From positions 124,001-188,000 of the forward strand of contig JAEHOE010000011.1 in assembly GCA_016858145.1 (NCBI GenBank): 64,000 bases of DNA, given 5' to 3'. Both the position numbers and the translations under genes were made by a program. Every line of letters starts with the position of its first letter. Position 1 is the first letter of the stretch. Of the stretch, positions 42,523-54,879 are shown piece after piece. The DNA comes from Edaphochlamys debaryana (taxonomy: Eukaryota > Chlorophyta > Chlorophyceae > Chlamydomonadales). A model generated the notes under the pieces. That model ran no database searches. It was not told the DNA's origin and saw only the letters and a list, made by a program, of their open reading frames with translations.

Positions 42523-44450
42523 GTTATGTCCCCCCCTCTCCACGATGTCGAGATAAGCAAACGGTAGCTTGCATCGAGGGCAGAGTGTGATTCTCAAAGT
42601 ATGCGTACTTCCAAGATGCCCTGGCCAGCACCGCCATGACTTGCGACACCTCGCCCTGGCATGCACCGCTGCACTCCCGCCGACGCCTTCGTCTCCTGGT
42701 CCTAAGAGTCCTCCCGACCACCATCCATCCGGCTTGTGCTCCAGTGCTCTCAGCGCATGCCCTCCGTCCGCAGATCCCCGCAAGCCAACCGGTCCACATG
42801 CCAACGGGGCCCAGTGCTCTCTTTGCCTGCCACTTCATGGCCAGGACCCCAGTCACCCCACGCACACACTCCTCAACGCTCCTCAGCCTCAAATAAGCCA
42901 AGCTGAGGCCCAATGCTACTTGCTTCGTGCGCTTGCCCTCCTCTGCCAGACCTGCCAACCATGGTGCCCCACTGTTGCATGCCGGTCCTCGCTCCAATCC
43001 CGCCGCACTGCATTCCCCCCCTCCGCCGCCAGGCCTACGCAAGCCAACGCCGCCGCAGCGGCGAAGCCAACAGCCGTCCCCGCCTTCGCCCCGCCGCCTC
43101 GCCCCAGCCGCCATAGCCAGTTGTGCCGCGCGCAGGCAACCTGATGGGGGACAGGAGGGCAGGAAAACAAGCAGACCGCTGCCGAGGCCTCACGCTGCAA
43201 GCGCAGCAGGCGTGCAAAGCAAGCCGGGCCGTGCCCCTGCCCATTTCCTGCTCTATCCTGCCCCACCCGGCCCGCTGCCCGCACCAGATCCCTGCCGATC
43301 TCGCCCAGCCATCGGCACCGCAGCTCCAAGACCCGGTCCAGGACAGCCCAGGACCGAGGCCGCATGAGCTGGTGGTTCTCGGGGTACCGTGTGGCACACT
43401 TGTGGGCCAGCACAACAGGCAGGGGCACGCTGCTGACACCCACCAGCCATGTGGGACAGCAACTGAGCGGTTGGCTCCAGGGGCGAGGGAGGATCGGGAC
43501 ACGGTACGTGGGTCCACCTGCCCGCAGCGGTGCCACGACAGCCTCAAAGATGTTGGGCACCAACTCCAACCTCTGGTTGGCGGCAGGGGCAAGGGCCCCT
43601 GGTTGGCGGCGTCGCCTCCATACATGCCCCGGCCATCGGGGTCTGCTGAGCCCTAACTTTCCCTCCGCTCCGCTGCAGCTGCTCTTCTAGTGGCGTTACA
43701 GGCGACGCCTGCTCCTTTGGCCTGCGGTGGGTGACGATGCGGAGCAGGAGGTGGAAAAGGGTGGGCATTGCGACGCGAGCACGCGACACGCTCCCCGGCT
43801 GGCATCGCCCGCCACAAGTAACCCTGGGTTGAACGTGAGGCTTGCAGCTCCGGCTCCAGCTCCGGCTCCAGAGCAAAGGGCAGTACAGCATGGTCGCACA
43901 TGTGACGCTGTTCGAGGTGGCGGAGGTTGCAGGCATCGGGCAAGCTGACAGCGAGCCTCTAACTCAAAGGGCGCCTGGGCCAATGGATTGAGGGCGGCAG
44001 GAGAGACTTTAACGTGGAGGTCAAGTGCGGTCTGACCGCACAAGGTGGGCCAGACAAGATCGCTTGCGAAGAAAATGCAGCAGCTGCGTCGCGTGTAGTC
44101 CATCGCCGCACACATCGTGTTTGTCGCGCGGCGGTTGCTTGTACGTACAATGGGCAAGCGCGACCTGCGCCTGTTCCACTTGTGCAATCCTGCCACTTGC
44201 GCGGCAAGTCGGCAAGTCAACAAGTTGGCCTTCGGCTTCGCGTAGTCGAGACGTCCCTGTCGAAACCGAATCGCGTTTTAGGCCGGTTCGCCTTGGAGAG
44301 CCCCAAAACGCCCATTTTGCCTTTAGGGGTGCATAGGCACTACTGGTGCATAAAGGCACCTCCTACGAAGTACGCAAGTGTACCATAGCGCTGACTCGGG
44401 CGATGCGACACTCCCAGACAGCCGAACATGCGTTCCGGAAGCCCGGCTTC
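42523..44450. other. No gene confidently recognised
   Basis: A minus-strand open stretch around 43290-43570 reads like folded protein (LVPNIFEAVVAPLRAGG, PRSWAVLDRVLELRCRWLGE) and may be an exon of an unidentified gene. No family, start or partner exons could be established. The rest shows only overlapping chance frames. Confidence 0.35.
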
Positions 44451-46146
44451 CCCTCAGGCGCAACCTACAGCTGCCCAAGCTGGTGCGCGGACTGGTCGTG
44501 CGGGGCGTGGGCCGGCTTCGCGTTTCGACGCGCTACGTGTGTCATCACGCTCTCCGCTACCGGGACTGCTGCGCAGGTCTGGTCCACGTACTGCTCATCA
44601 CAAATGACACCGAAGTCACGGCGCTATTCCAGCAGGCGCTGGCTCTCGCGCCGGTTACCTCGGTCCTCCACATTGCAAGCCAGCGAGACTTGTTTGTTCA
44701 GCTGGAGAAGTTGAAAGTGAGTCGCTGAAGGCTGGGGCAGCTCAAGACATGCGCTCATTACACACACGCGCTCGACCAATGTTACCGCCATCCCGACACC
44801 CCCTGTACATTGCCTCCCCCACCCCTAGGCGGCTGGCCGGCCACAAGGACCCGACATCGTCTTCGCCCAGCCCGAGGTGCTAGCAGCGATTCCCAGTGCC
44901 GTTTCTCGCATCAAGGCTGCCTGCAGCGGCGCTGCCATGGTGGTGCTCCAATCCAACAAGAGCGTGAAGCAGCACCACCAGGCCGATGACCATCTGGTGG
45001 GTGGGCGGCGGGTCGGTGGGTGGACTGTACGATGGCTTAGTCAGAACCACAATGCGCGGGTGTGTGCGGTGTTAACTGCCGGGACCACGCGCGTGCCGCT
45101 AATGCCTGCCCCTAGCTAACTCTACTTCGTCGCTGCGCCCGCCCGCCCGCCCGCAGCCTGGTCCCACGCTCACTGCCCCCTTGCGGCCGGTGCACCTCGC
45201 CATCATCACCACCAAGTGGTGCGCCCAGCAGCCCGGCTCCCAGGCCGGCAGCCCCGCTGGCACACCCCACCTGCTGCCAGCGGCAGCCCCGCCACGCCCA
45301 CCGCCGGTATCAGGCCGCCGGGCGCCATGGCCGCTCCGCTTGGGACGACAGCGTTGGCTGCCGCCGCTGCGCCTTCTACGAGCCCCACGGTCGCACAGCC
45401 GGAGCTCCGCTCCCCCGCCACTCAGCATCACGGCGGCTTTCCTGTTGGCGGTTCCCAAGGCGGTGCCCAGCAGGGCATGCCGCTGACCAGCTTCTCATCT
45501 CCCTCAGGGCCGGCGGCCCCGGGAGCCACTCCGCCGTCCGCCGTCGCTGCCACAGCCGCGCAGCTGGAGGCCGTGCAGGCGCAGATTCGAGCCCTCTCCG
45601 CGAAGCAGCTGTTGTCGTCGCCCGCGAGCAGCCTACGCAGCAGCGCCGCGTTCACCGAGATCCACCCGCTTGAGCGCCGCCCCGCTGACGTCAGCAGCGG
45701 CGGCAACGCCCCGCCGAGCCACGCCTTCGACGACGCCTGGCCCGCATCAGCCGCGGGCGTGAACGCCCGCCGCCCGTCGCCGCTGCGATCTTCCGCAGAC
45801 AGCGGGCTGCCCGCCCTGCCGGTGGGCGCCGTCGGCGTGGCCAACGGCACTGGCGCCCGCCGCCCGTCGCCGCTGCGGATGTCCGCAGACAGCGGGCTGC
45901 CCACCACGAGCCCGGGCGCGGCTGGAGCGGCCAACGGCGGCACTACCGGCGCCCCTCCGATGGGCATGCCCGGCAGCGGCGGCGGGGCGTTGCCGTCGGG
46001 TGTAGATGTTGCAGGGCTGCTGGCGCAGGTCGCAGCGCTCCTTAAGCTCAAGGAGAGCAGGGCTCGCAACGGCGGTAACGTCAGCCTCCGGAGCAGCGTG
46101 GACCTGTCGCCTCCCCAGGTGCGCCGCCCGCCGGACGCCACGCTGT

Positions 46147-46232
46147 GTTATGGAGGCATGAATGGAGGCATGAATGGAGGCATGAATGGAGGCATGAATG
46201 GAGGCATGAACGGAGGCATGAACGGAGGCATG
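46147..46232. repeat. 12-bp tandem repeat encoding GGMN
   Basis: Seven units of GGAGGCATGAAT/C in frame with the host gene. Similar Gly/Met/Asn repeats are known in volvocine channelrhodopsin C-termini, but here the context is a different protein. Confidence 0.8.
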
Positions 46233-48382
46233 GATGCTATGCCTGCCAGTGCGGCCGCCGGCGCTGCTGTGGGCTCGCCCTCGGGCGCCCCCACCGCGCT
46301 GCTGCAGCAGCAACAGCAGCAGCAGCAGCAGGACGTTCGTTTGGACGTTCGCACAGCTGACGGCCATTCAGGTTCAGCTTGCGGCCGTGCGCGCGGCGCG
46401 ACGGGCGCTGTTGAGCCGCAGCCCGGCGTGGTCGCCCTCGCCCACCACAGCCCAGCGGCAGCAGCAGCGCCCGTCGTCGCCGCCGAGTGCCGCACACACG
46501 GCTGCGTTGGAGGCGCGCCTCATGGCACTGAAGCAGCAGGTGGGCGGGGAATGCGTTTGGGCGGGATGCGGGCGGGGCTGGATGGGCTAGTGCGGCTTTC
46601 AGGGACGACGCAGCACACACGACAAGCTCCGGCGGCTTTCGTGAACACGTTGCTTGGTACAGATCCTGTAGGCTTGTAGGTTAGCGGAGGGCGCAACGAT
46701 CGGTTCAATCCTGACCCCTGACTCCACTCTCTGCCGTGCCCTCCCCACTTGCCCATCCACAGCTGCAGGCCACGGTCCAGTCACCGTCCCTGTCCCAGCG
46801 CGGCCCAGCCCCCACGGCTCCCCCCGCTTCCGCCACCGCCCCGCCAAGCCTCGACTCCATCCTTGCGGCCCGCGGCTCCAGCACCTCTACTGGTGGCCGC
46901 GGAGATTGGAGTCCCCACGAGCCGCTCTCGCCAGGCAGCGAGAGCCCCCCGGCGTCGCCCACCTCATCCTTCGTGGTCCCCGCCAGCGGAGTGGGCCGCT
47001 ACCGCCCGCCGCGCAGCCGCTCCCCGTCGCCGCTCAGCGGCGGTGGCTTCCCGGGGCGCAGCGGCCCCAGCGCGTCGCGTCTGTCGGTGGCCCACAGCGC
47101 GACGCTAGCGACGCCCGACCTCTCCCTGCCTGCTGCGCGCGGCGGCAGCGAGGCCAGGGACGCAGGCAGCAGCAGGCACTCGAGCGACTCTGAGAGACAG
47201 CAGGAGGAGCCGGAGGCGGATGAGGTGTTTCTGAGGCGCCGCCGCAATGCAGCCCGCAGTGACGCTGACGAGCATCTGGCGGGCTCCGACGCGGACTCGC
47301 CCGCAGGGGCAGGCCTGTACACAGCCAAATCGGGAGACGACGCGATCGCTGCCGCCCTCAGCGCGGCGGCGTGCGAGCTGGCTGAAGGGGCAGAGGCGCG
47401 TGAGGCAGCCGCTGCCGCGTGGGAGGAGGCAGGTCAGGCTAGCCGTGTCAGTCTGTCGGGCGGCATGGCCTCGCCCGACGTCGACCTGAACCCAACGCTC
47501 GGCGCGTCCGCCAGCGAGCCCGACACACCGCTGATCTTTGGCGGCACCCCGCCCCGCGCCTAAGCGCGTGGTGGGTCGCGCAAGGACCCTGGCGTGTCGT
47601 CGCCGGCTGAGCACCTCGGCCTGTCGGCTGTTGCAGCGACCGCACCCAGCAGCCGCCGCTCCGGGTCTGGCGGGCAAGCTGCAGCGGCCGACATTCCCTC
47701 CGCCGCCGCCGATCCCGCCTCAGCTGTCGCGGCCTCCGCACAAGACTTGCAAGTTCTGGAGCCGTCGGAGCCGCTGCAGGCGCAGCTCCAACTGGATGAG
47801 GAGTTCAGGGCGGTGGTGGAGGCCATTGCGGCGGCGGAGGCGGAAGCCGCGGCCAGGAGGGCGGAGGCCGCAGCGGCGGCGGCGGCGGAGGCGACGATGG
47901 CCGCAGCAGAGGAGGCAGCCAGGGTGCAGGTGGAAGCTATGATGGTGGCAGCGCAAGCGGAGGTGGAGGCCCTGGCGGAGGCGGAGGCAGCAGCGGAGGC
48001 CGAGGCGGAGGCTGCAGCGGAGGCGGAGGCGGAGGCGGAGGCGGCAGCGAAGGCTGCGGCCGCTGCCGCCGCCAGGGCCCCACCCGCGCCGCCGCCTGCC
48101 CTGCCACGCCTCAGCCTGGGCCCGGGCTTCAGCCTCAGCCCCGCCCGTGGATCGCCCCGCAAGCAGAGCAGCTCCATTGCTGCGTTCGGCACTGCCGCCA
48201 TCGCTACTGCCTACCCAGCGTCGCACAGGCAGGCCATCGCAACGGCCCGCGGCCCGCCTGCTCTGCCGCCGGCGCCTGTGGCGGCAGCGCCGGGCTCAGT
48301 CCGTGCCTCGGAGTCCGGCTCTGTCGCCGGTCGTGCGGCTGTGCCGGGCTCAGTCCGTGCCTCGGAGTCCGGCTCTGTCGCC

Positions 48383-49224
48383 AGGCAAGCATTTGAATTT
48401 TGTGGCAGAGGCGCTGAGTGGTGGGCTAGGGGACGAGTCAGACCTGTTGGACCTACAAGCCACCTTGCGCAGGCTGTGGGCCCTGCGCTGGGAGAACGTG
48501 TGGAAGGAAGCTTTCTGGCGCTTGGCGCTCAACGGCTTTACTGGCTTTTCGGCACATGAAGGAACGGCCACGTGCCCATGTGAGATTGCGATGCACGGAG
48601 GGGACAGATTGCACCACTTTTGGAAATGCTACTTGGCTGAGGGCCTGGTTGATGAGATGTGCGCGTGTCTAGGGGGCGAGCAGGGCATGCCATGGACCTG
48701 GCCACTTCGCCGGTTCAATCTTTGGCTGGCTCGACCAACGGAGGGAGTTGACCAGAGAGTGTGGGATGTGGTGTGTCTTGCAGCCACGACAGCCATGGAG
48801 AAGGGACGCCGATATCTATACGCGACAAGGGAGAATGGGAATCGCCTCGGGGTGCTGAACCGTGGACGTGTGTTGGTGTCAGCTGAGTTTTGGGGAGCGC
48901 TTCACTCTTTTGCTGCGCTCAGGCCACCAAGTGGCTGGGAGACAATACCGGCGGACCACCCTTTCCTGCGAGTCTCAGGTGGCAGATTGACTGTGCAGGA
49001 GCCCCCAGGCGTCCTGGCCTTGATTGACGATGATTAAAGGCACAGCGGAATTAGTGGAATAGTACTGAGGGGGGCTCTACGGGCCCGACCCTAGCAACGT
49101 GGTGTGACGACCGAAAGTCAGTCACGTTGCGTGGGTGTCGGTGTGCAGGTGGCACACCCAGTAGGTGGCGCTCTCGCTCAACCCCTCCCCTTCTGGAGGC
49201 GGTTCCTGCTGTAACCATCGCATC
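48383..49224 (+). mobile_element. 5'-truncated copy of the same LINE (842 bp)
   Basis: Covers the last about 220 codons of ORF2 (from GKHLNFVAEALSGG to GVLALIDDD) and the 3' UTR. It is almost identical to 23169-24010; I see only a handful of base differences. The 8-bp target duplication CTGTCGCC is at 48375-48382 and 49225-49232. It is inserted into the SVRASESGSVAGR repeat region of the large Ala/Ser-rich gene. The high identity implies recent retrotransposition from a close relative of the 23-29 kb copy. Confidence 0.92.
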
Positions 49225-50154
49225 CTGTCGCCGGTCGTGCGGCTGTGCCGTACTCCGTCCGTGCTTCGGAGTCCGGCTCGGTCGCCGGTCGTACGTGCAG
49301 CTGTGCCGGGATCCGTCCGTCCCTCAGAGTCCGGCTCTGTCGCCGGTCGTGCGGCCGCAGCTGTGCCGGGCTCGGTCCGCGCGTCGGCGGCGGGCGGTTT
49401 GCGAGGTGGGCTGGAGTCGGAAGCGGCAGACACACAGCCTCGTGTAGAGGCGGCTGCACTGGTGATGGCGGAGGTTCTGGCCGAGGCAAAGGCAGCCGTG
49501 GCAGCCGCTACCGTCGCTGCCGCTATGGCGGAGAAAGCGGCGGCAGCTGCGGCAGCCGCTTCTGCCGCGTCGGCGACGCCTGCCGCAGCACATCAGTTGC
49601 CCATCGCGCCGTCCCTGGCAGCCTCGTCCACATCGCTGCGCTCCGTGCGCGCGTTAGAGGCTGGGCCTGCCTACCTCGCAACGGCGACCGCAGATTCGGC
49701 CCGCTCATCGGAGTCTGGGCGGACGCCGTCGTCGGCCGCTGCCCTGGGCGCCTACGCTACCGACTATTACCCCGCATCCTTGAGTCCACCGTCCGTTGGC
49801 TCCTCCGTGGCTGGCAACCCGCATGGCGGCACCAGCGGGGCTGCCCGCCGACCCTCCGGCCCCTCCTACCTGGCCAGCTACGCCCTTGAGCCCACTCGCA
49901 CAGCCCCTGCGTCGGCCGGGTCCTCTGCGCGGACCTCAGAGTCCGGCTCCGTCGCCGGTGTTGCGGCGGCGAGTGTCGAAGTGCAGACCTCCGCCCGCGT
50001 GTCGGAGGTGGGCTGGCCGCAGCCCTGGCTGGCGCAAGGCCCGTCGCAAGCACGGCCGGTAAAGGGAGGGCAGGTGGCAGCGGATGCGAGCGCCTTGGCC
50101 AGGGCGGCAGCGGAGGCGGAGGCCAGGTTCGCAGCGGCGGCGGAGGCCAGAGCT

Positions 50155-50995
50155 GCAGCGGAGGCGGAGGCCAGAGCTGCAGCGGAGGCGGAAGCCATGG
50201 CGGCAGCGGAGGCGGAAGCCATGGCGGCAGCGGAGGCGGGAGCCATGGCGGCAGCGGAGGCGGAAGCCATGGCGGCAGCAGAGGCGGAAGCCATGGCGGC
50301 AGCGGAGGCGGAGGCCATGGCGGCAGCGGAGGCGGAAGCCATGGCGGCAGCGGAGGCGGAGGCCATGGCGGCAGCGGAGGCGGAGGCCATGGCGGCAGCG
50401 GAGGCGGAGGCCATGGCGGCAGCGGAGGCGGAAGCCATGGCGGCAGTGGAGGCGGAAGCCATGGCGGCAGCGGAGGCGGAAGCCATGGCGGCAGCGGAGG
50501 CGGAAGCCATGGCGGCAGCAGAGGCGGAAGCCATGGCGGCAGCGGAGGCGGAAGCCATGGCGGCAGCAGAGGCGGAAGCCATGGCGGCAGCGGAGGCGGA
50601 AGCCATGGCGGCAGCGGAGGCGGAAGCCATGGCGGCAGCGGAGGCGGAAGCCATGGCGGCAGCGGAGGCGGAAGCCATGGCGGCAGCGGAGGCGGAAGCC
50701 ATGGCGGCAGCGGAGGCGGAAGCCATGGCGGCAGCGGAGGCGGAAGCCATGGCGGCAGCGGAGGCGGAAGCCATGGCGGCAGTGGAGGCGGAAGCCATGG
50801 CGGCAGCGGAGGCGGAAGCCATGGCGGCAGCGGAGGCGGAAGCCATGGCGGCAGCGGAGGCGGAGGCCATGGCGGCAGCGGAGGCGGAAGCCATGGCGGC
50901 AGCGGAGGCGGAAGCCATGGTGGCAGCGGAGGCGGAAGCCATGGCGGCAGCGGAGGCGGAAGCCATGGCGGCAGCGGAGGCGGAGGCCAGAGCCG
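50155..50995. repeat. 24-bp tandem array encoding EAEAMAAA (~35 units)
   Basis: Units of GAGGCGGAAGCCATGGCGGC plus AGCG, very homogeneous. In the gene frame they encode (EAEAMAAA)n, a predicted continuous Ala/Glu helix. All six frames are open across the array, which creates several large spurious ORFs on both strands. Confidence 0.95.
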
Positions 50996-51489
50996 CCGCA
51001 GAGGAGGAGGCCAGAGCCGCGGCTGAGGCGGACGCTGTTGCGGCAGCAGCAAGGGAGGCGGAGACCAGAGCTGCAGCGGCGGCGGAGGCGGAAGCCGCGG
51101 CCAGTAGGGCAGAGGCGGAGGCGACGATGGCCGCCGCAGAGGAGGCTGCCAGGGCGGAGGTGGAAGCTATGATGGTGGCAGCGCAAGCCGAGGTGGAAGT
51201 AAGCCCTGGCGGAGGCGGAGGCAGCAGCGGAGGCGGCAGCGGAGGCGGCAGCGGAGGCAGCTGCTGCTGCCGCCGCCAGGGCCCCACCCGCGCCGCCGCC
51301 TGCCCTGCCACGCCTCAGCCTGGGCCCGGGCTTCAGCCTCAGCCCCGCCCGTGGATCGCCCCGCAAGCAGACCAGCTCCATTGCTGCGTTCGGCTCTGCC
51401 GCCATCGCTACTGCCTACCCAGCGTCGGACAGGCAGGCCATCGCAACGGCCCGCGGCCCGCCTGCTCCGCCGCCGGCGCCTGTGGCGGC

Positions 51490-51985
51490 AGCGCCGGGCT
51501 CAGCCCGTGCCTCGGAGTCCGGCTCTGTCGCCGGTCGTGCGACTGTGGCTGTGCCGGGCTCGGTCCGCGCTTCGGAGTCCCGCTCTGTCGCCGGTAGCGC
51601 AGCTGTGCCGTACTCCGTCCGTGCTTCGGAGTCCGGCTCTGTCGCCGGTCGTGCGGCTGTGCCGTACTCCGTCCGCGCTTCGGAATCCGGCTCCGTCGCC
51701 GGTCGCGCAGCTGTGCCGGGCTCGGTCCGCGCTTCGGAGTCCGGCTCTGTCGCCGGTCGTGCAGCTGTGCCGTACTCCGTCCGCGCTTCGGAGTCCGGCT
51801 CTGTCGCCGGTAGCCCAGCTGTGCCGGGCTCCGCCCGTGCTTCGGAGTCCGGCTCTGTCGCCGGTCGTGTGACTGTGCCGTACTCCGTCCGGGCTTCGGA
51901 GTCTGGCTCCGTGGCCGCTATCACAGCTGTGCCGGGCTCAGTCCGTGCCTCGGAGTCCGGCTCGGTCGCTCCCACGTTCGAGGCG
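51490..51985. repeat. ~57-bp tandem array encoding SVRASESGSVAGRAAVP
   Basis: About nine units of the type TCCGTCCGCGCTTCGGAGTC CGGCTCTGTCGCC, separated by variable GTGCCG-like spacers. Related units occur at 48290-48384 and 49225-49390, on either side of the LINE fragment. Confidence 0.85.
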
Positions 51986-52297
51986 AGCTCTGTGCACCCT
52001 CTGTCTGGCGCACACCTGCCGCCCCAGGGCGCGGGGCCGCCTGACAGGGCCTGGATGCTGGAGCCCATCCCAGGCAGTCCCGCCTTCGCGGGTGATGGAG
52101 ACTCCGACTCCATCTTCAGCGGTTGGGCCACGTCGCAGGCGGCGGTGGCAACCCTGCTGGATAGCAACGGATCGCAGAGCGTCAGGTCATCGGTGAGCAG
52201 GCGCGTGGCACGCATTCTGATGTCGTCACACCCCGTGGTTATTACGCGTGAGGATGTCATGTCATCATCCCCACCGCGCCCGGGTACCGCGCATTGA

Positions 52298-54879
52298 AGA
52301 TAGAGGCCGCCCTGGTGCATGGTCGGTGGTTTGTCATTGCCGATCGAGTACGATACTGAAAGTGCATGTGCGGGGTGTTTGGGGGTGTGACGGCGGTGTT
52401 GGAGGGGCTGGCCGTCCTGAGGCTCTTCGCGCGTGCGCTGTGGGCTCTGGGGCATGCGTGGTAGCGGAGCTGGCATAGATAGGCGGGAGCCTGGGCTAGC
52501 CGGGCTGGCCTGAACAAGCTGGCATCAGCGACACTAGAGGGGGGTAAGGATCGCGGGGGATACCGCCTCACGCGTCCGTACGTTGTCTGCGCTGCATGCG
52601 CCGTACATTGGCATGTATGTTGGAGACTTTGCAGTGGGGTGCTATGCTTTTCGCCCATGTAGCAGAAACCTGCGCACTTTGCTCTTGTCATCAAGGGTGA
52701 GGTTGGGGCGCCGCGGATAATTGCCGTGGACAGGTCCTGTTGACAGCTGGCGTGGTCAGGGTTGGCGTGTCGTAGGTGGGACGTGTGAAGTTCTTGGGGC
52801 AGGGTCATGCCGTGTCGCTGAATAATGATGCAATGATATTCGCCATCAAGGTGATCTTTCTCTTGAATGCCAAACCTGATGTCCAATGTGTGCCCACAGT
52901 ATTGCCTCAGTCGCATTGCTACCCTTTTTGCACGGCAGTTGCAGTGGCCCTCATCTGCTGCTCGTGCTTGCGGTGAGGAGCATGTGGCTGGAGGGGTGAG
53001 CGAGGGGATGGACTCGCGGGAGAGGCGTCTGTATTGCCGGTGTGGCCTAGACTAAGTAAGGTTCAGTTGGATGGAAGGATCTGCTAGGGTCGTGGTAGGG
53101 GGACTTCGTCTTTCTGAAGCGCAGCGCACTCTGCTAGCGCTAGCTGTGGCACTGTGAGTGCGGCCGACTCCCGCTCCACTCAGGGGTCTGGCGGCTAGGG
53201 TGCGCGTGCAATTCCGGTTCGAGAGCACGAATGCTGTTAGTTGATGCTTGACACGTTGTGGTTATTGGCCGCTAGCTGTTGAGGGCACGCACCGCCCCTC
53301 GATATCAATCTGTGGGCGGGCATGGAAGTCCCGGCCTTGACTACTGCGCCCTCAAGAAGTTACTGCACCCTTAAGAACAAATAAAGGCATCACGAGAAGC
53401 TGCGCACCGTATTTTGCTGAAGGGGCTGCATTGCAGTGCTTGGCGCCTGATGCGTTGCGCCATGTGAGCACGTGTTAGCCTGTGCTTTCGTGTGGAATCA
53501 CTGACATTACATGGCACATGATGTTCCCATCAATGCAGTAAGGAGCATGCGTCGTGCGTGTGCAGCCCGGGGCGGCACCACGGGCTATGGGTGGGTGCTC
53601 GGGGGGCAGCGCGTCCAAAAGCTGGTTCGGGTTGAGAATGTGATGAATCGAAGCTGGGCTGTGGCCCCCTGTTGATGTTGCGCGATGGCTGGCCAAGCTG
53701 TGACGCTGAGTACCAGGTGCTGCGCACAGGGGCCTTCGTTCATGCCAGTCATGCTGCCCCTAGTCTTGCACGCCTCCGCCCCTAGCCTTGCATGCCTCCA
53801 CCCCATGCCAAAGGACGGGGAAGGGTGGGGGACGCGCGCACAGGGACTGCACTCCAGTAGGGAGGCACTTCACACGCACCATGGCACGGCTGCTTTGTTC
53901 CACCCGCTTCCCGCCCCCAGCCCCCTTCTCTGTTCCCCCATCTCCGCCCACGCACCGCTCTTCACCCTCCCCCCACCTCCTCCACCGCCCGCCCACCTCC
54001 TACGTAGCCCTCACTGGGTCCCATATGCCTGGGTACGCCTGGGTACTCTGCTGGATTCAGCGGTGGATAAGAGACGGCAAGCTTGGCCCCCTGCCGCTGC
54101 CACCCCCCGCCTGGCTCCCAAGAGCTGTGAGCAAGCCAACGGCTGCCCAGGCCGCTGCATGCCGCCGCCACCCTCTGCCCTCCAGCGCCGCCTCAGAGCC
54201 CTTGGCCTCCTCCACCTACGCACGTCAGGGTGCTGCACCCTGGGGCTCCATGGGGGCGGGAGCAGCGCAGGCGGTTCCTCTCCCCATTGTGTCTGTTGGT
54301 AGCCAGGAAGTGTGCGTGCCTGTCTCCATGCCTGTCGGTTGGTCTAGTTGCTGGCCGAGTAGCGGCAGCTATGAGCTTCGAGCTATCCGGGCGGATTCCG
54401 GCGGGCCGGGGATCGAGAGAGGCCGGTTCAAATCTCGGCCATAGCCCAAAGGGAACCATCCATGCCCCTTGACGCGTTGATGCCTTGTTGGTGAGGTGCT
54501 GGTCAAAGCCGAAATCGATGAGGGCCCGACGTCGGTCGTTTGGGTTGTGCCCTCCCAGCCGGCCATCGCGGAGGCTGGAGCATTCCCACGTCATACAGGA
54601 GGTTACGGGCAACACCTTATCGCAAACCGAGCTAGCACTCTCTCCACGTTCTTTCGCATCAGGACTTCCCAGGCCTGAAGGATGGTGTAGGTCGCGCCGG
54701 ATCTGAGCCAAGGTTCCGCGGGCCCGAGGGGGGTCCGGGGTGTGGGGGGGGGAGGGGAGGGGGGGGGCCGCGAGCGACCGGTCAAACGCATGCACACTGT
54801 GCGACACAGGCTGCCCGTATGCCTTCATAATATAGCAAGCCATAATACAACGTCCCTGCGACGGCTGCGAGGCGGCCGT
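52298..54879. other. Intergenic, no gene recognised
   Basis: No domain-bearing ORF or spliced gene found. AT-richer words (AATAAAGGCATC near 53383) could be a 3' end signal. Long G-runs occur near 54745-54770. Confidence 0.5.

Larger units (their letters stand above)
44454..52297 (+). pseudogene. Large Ala/Ser/Pro-rich protein gene with degenerate receiver-like start, disrupted
   Basis: Exon ends supported: (about 44454)-44716, 44829-44996, 45157-45215, 45281 onward, then 46765 onward. The first part, LVHVLLITNDTEVTALFQQAL to GPDIVFAQPEVL and AAMVVLQSNKSVK, has the beta-alpha rhythm of a response-regulator receiver but lacks the phospho-acceptor Asp. Then come low-complexity Ser/Pro/Ala sequence, GGMN repeats, a Gln tract, a helix (AIQVQLAAVRAARRALLSR), Arg/Ser-rich parts, and Ala/Glu repeats ending near PGTAH at 52297. 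Frame problems: a switch near the Gln tract (46303-46345), an in-frame TAA at 47561-47563, a LINE fragment at 48383-49224, a two-base shift near 49290, and GTAAG at 51199 (possible intron donor). 47820-48300 and 51070-51530 are internal duplicates. Function unknown. It may be a pseudogene, or repeat misassembly may explain part of the damage. Confidence 0.5.

Noticed and set aside
42524..43650. Minus-strand ORFs as a glycosyltransferase or other enzyme
   Set aside because: Some stretches look protein-like, but no family motif, start or splice partners were found, so no function is assigned.
49757..51405. Very long minus-strand and alternate-frame ORFs (Pro/Leu, Ser/Ala, Arg/Lys repeats)
   Set aside because: They are by-products of the 24-bp array, which is open in all six frames. 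Only the EAEAMAAA frame connects with non-repeat coding sequence on both sides.
54400..54450. tRNA-like T-arm (GGTTCAAATC)
   Set aside because: The flanking stem does not pair correctly in canonical tRNA geometry, and no anticodon or D arm could be folded upstream.
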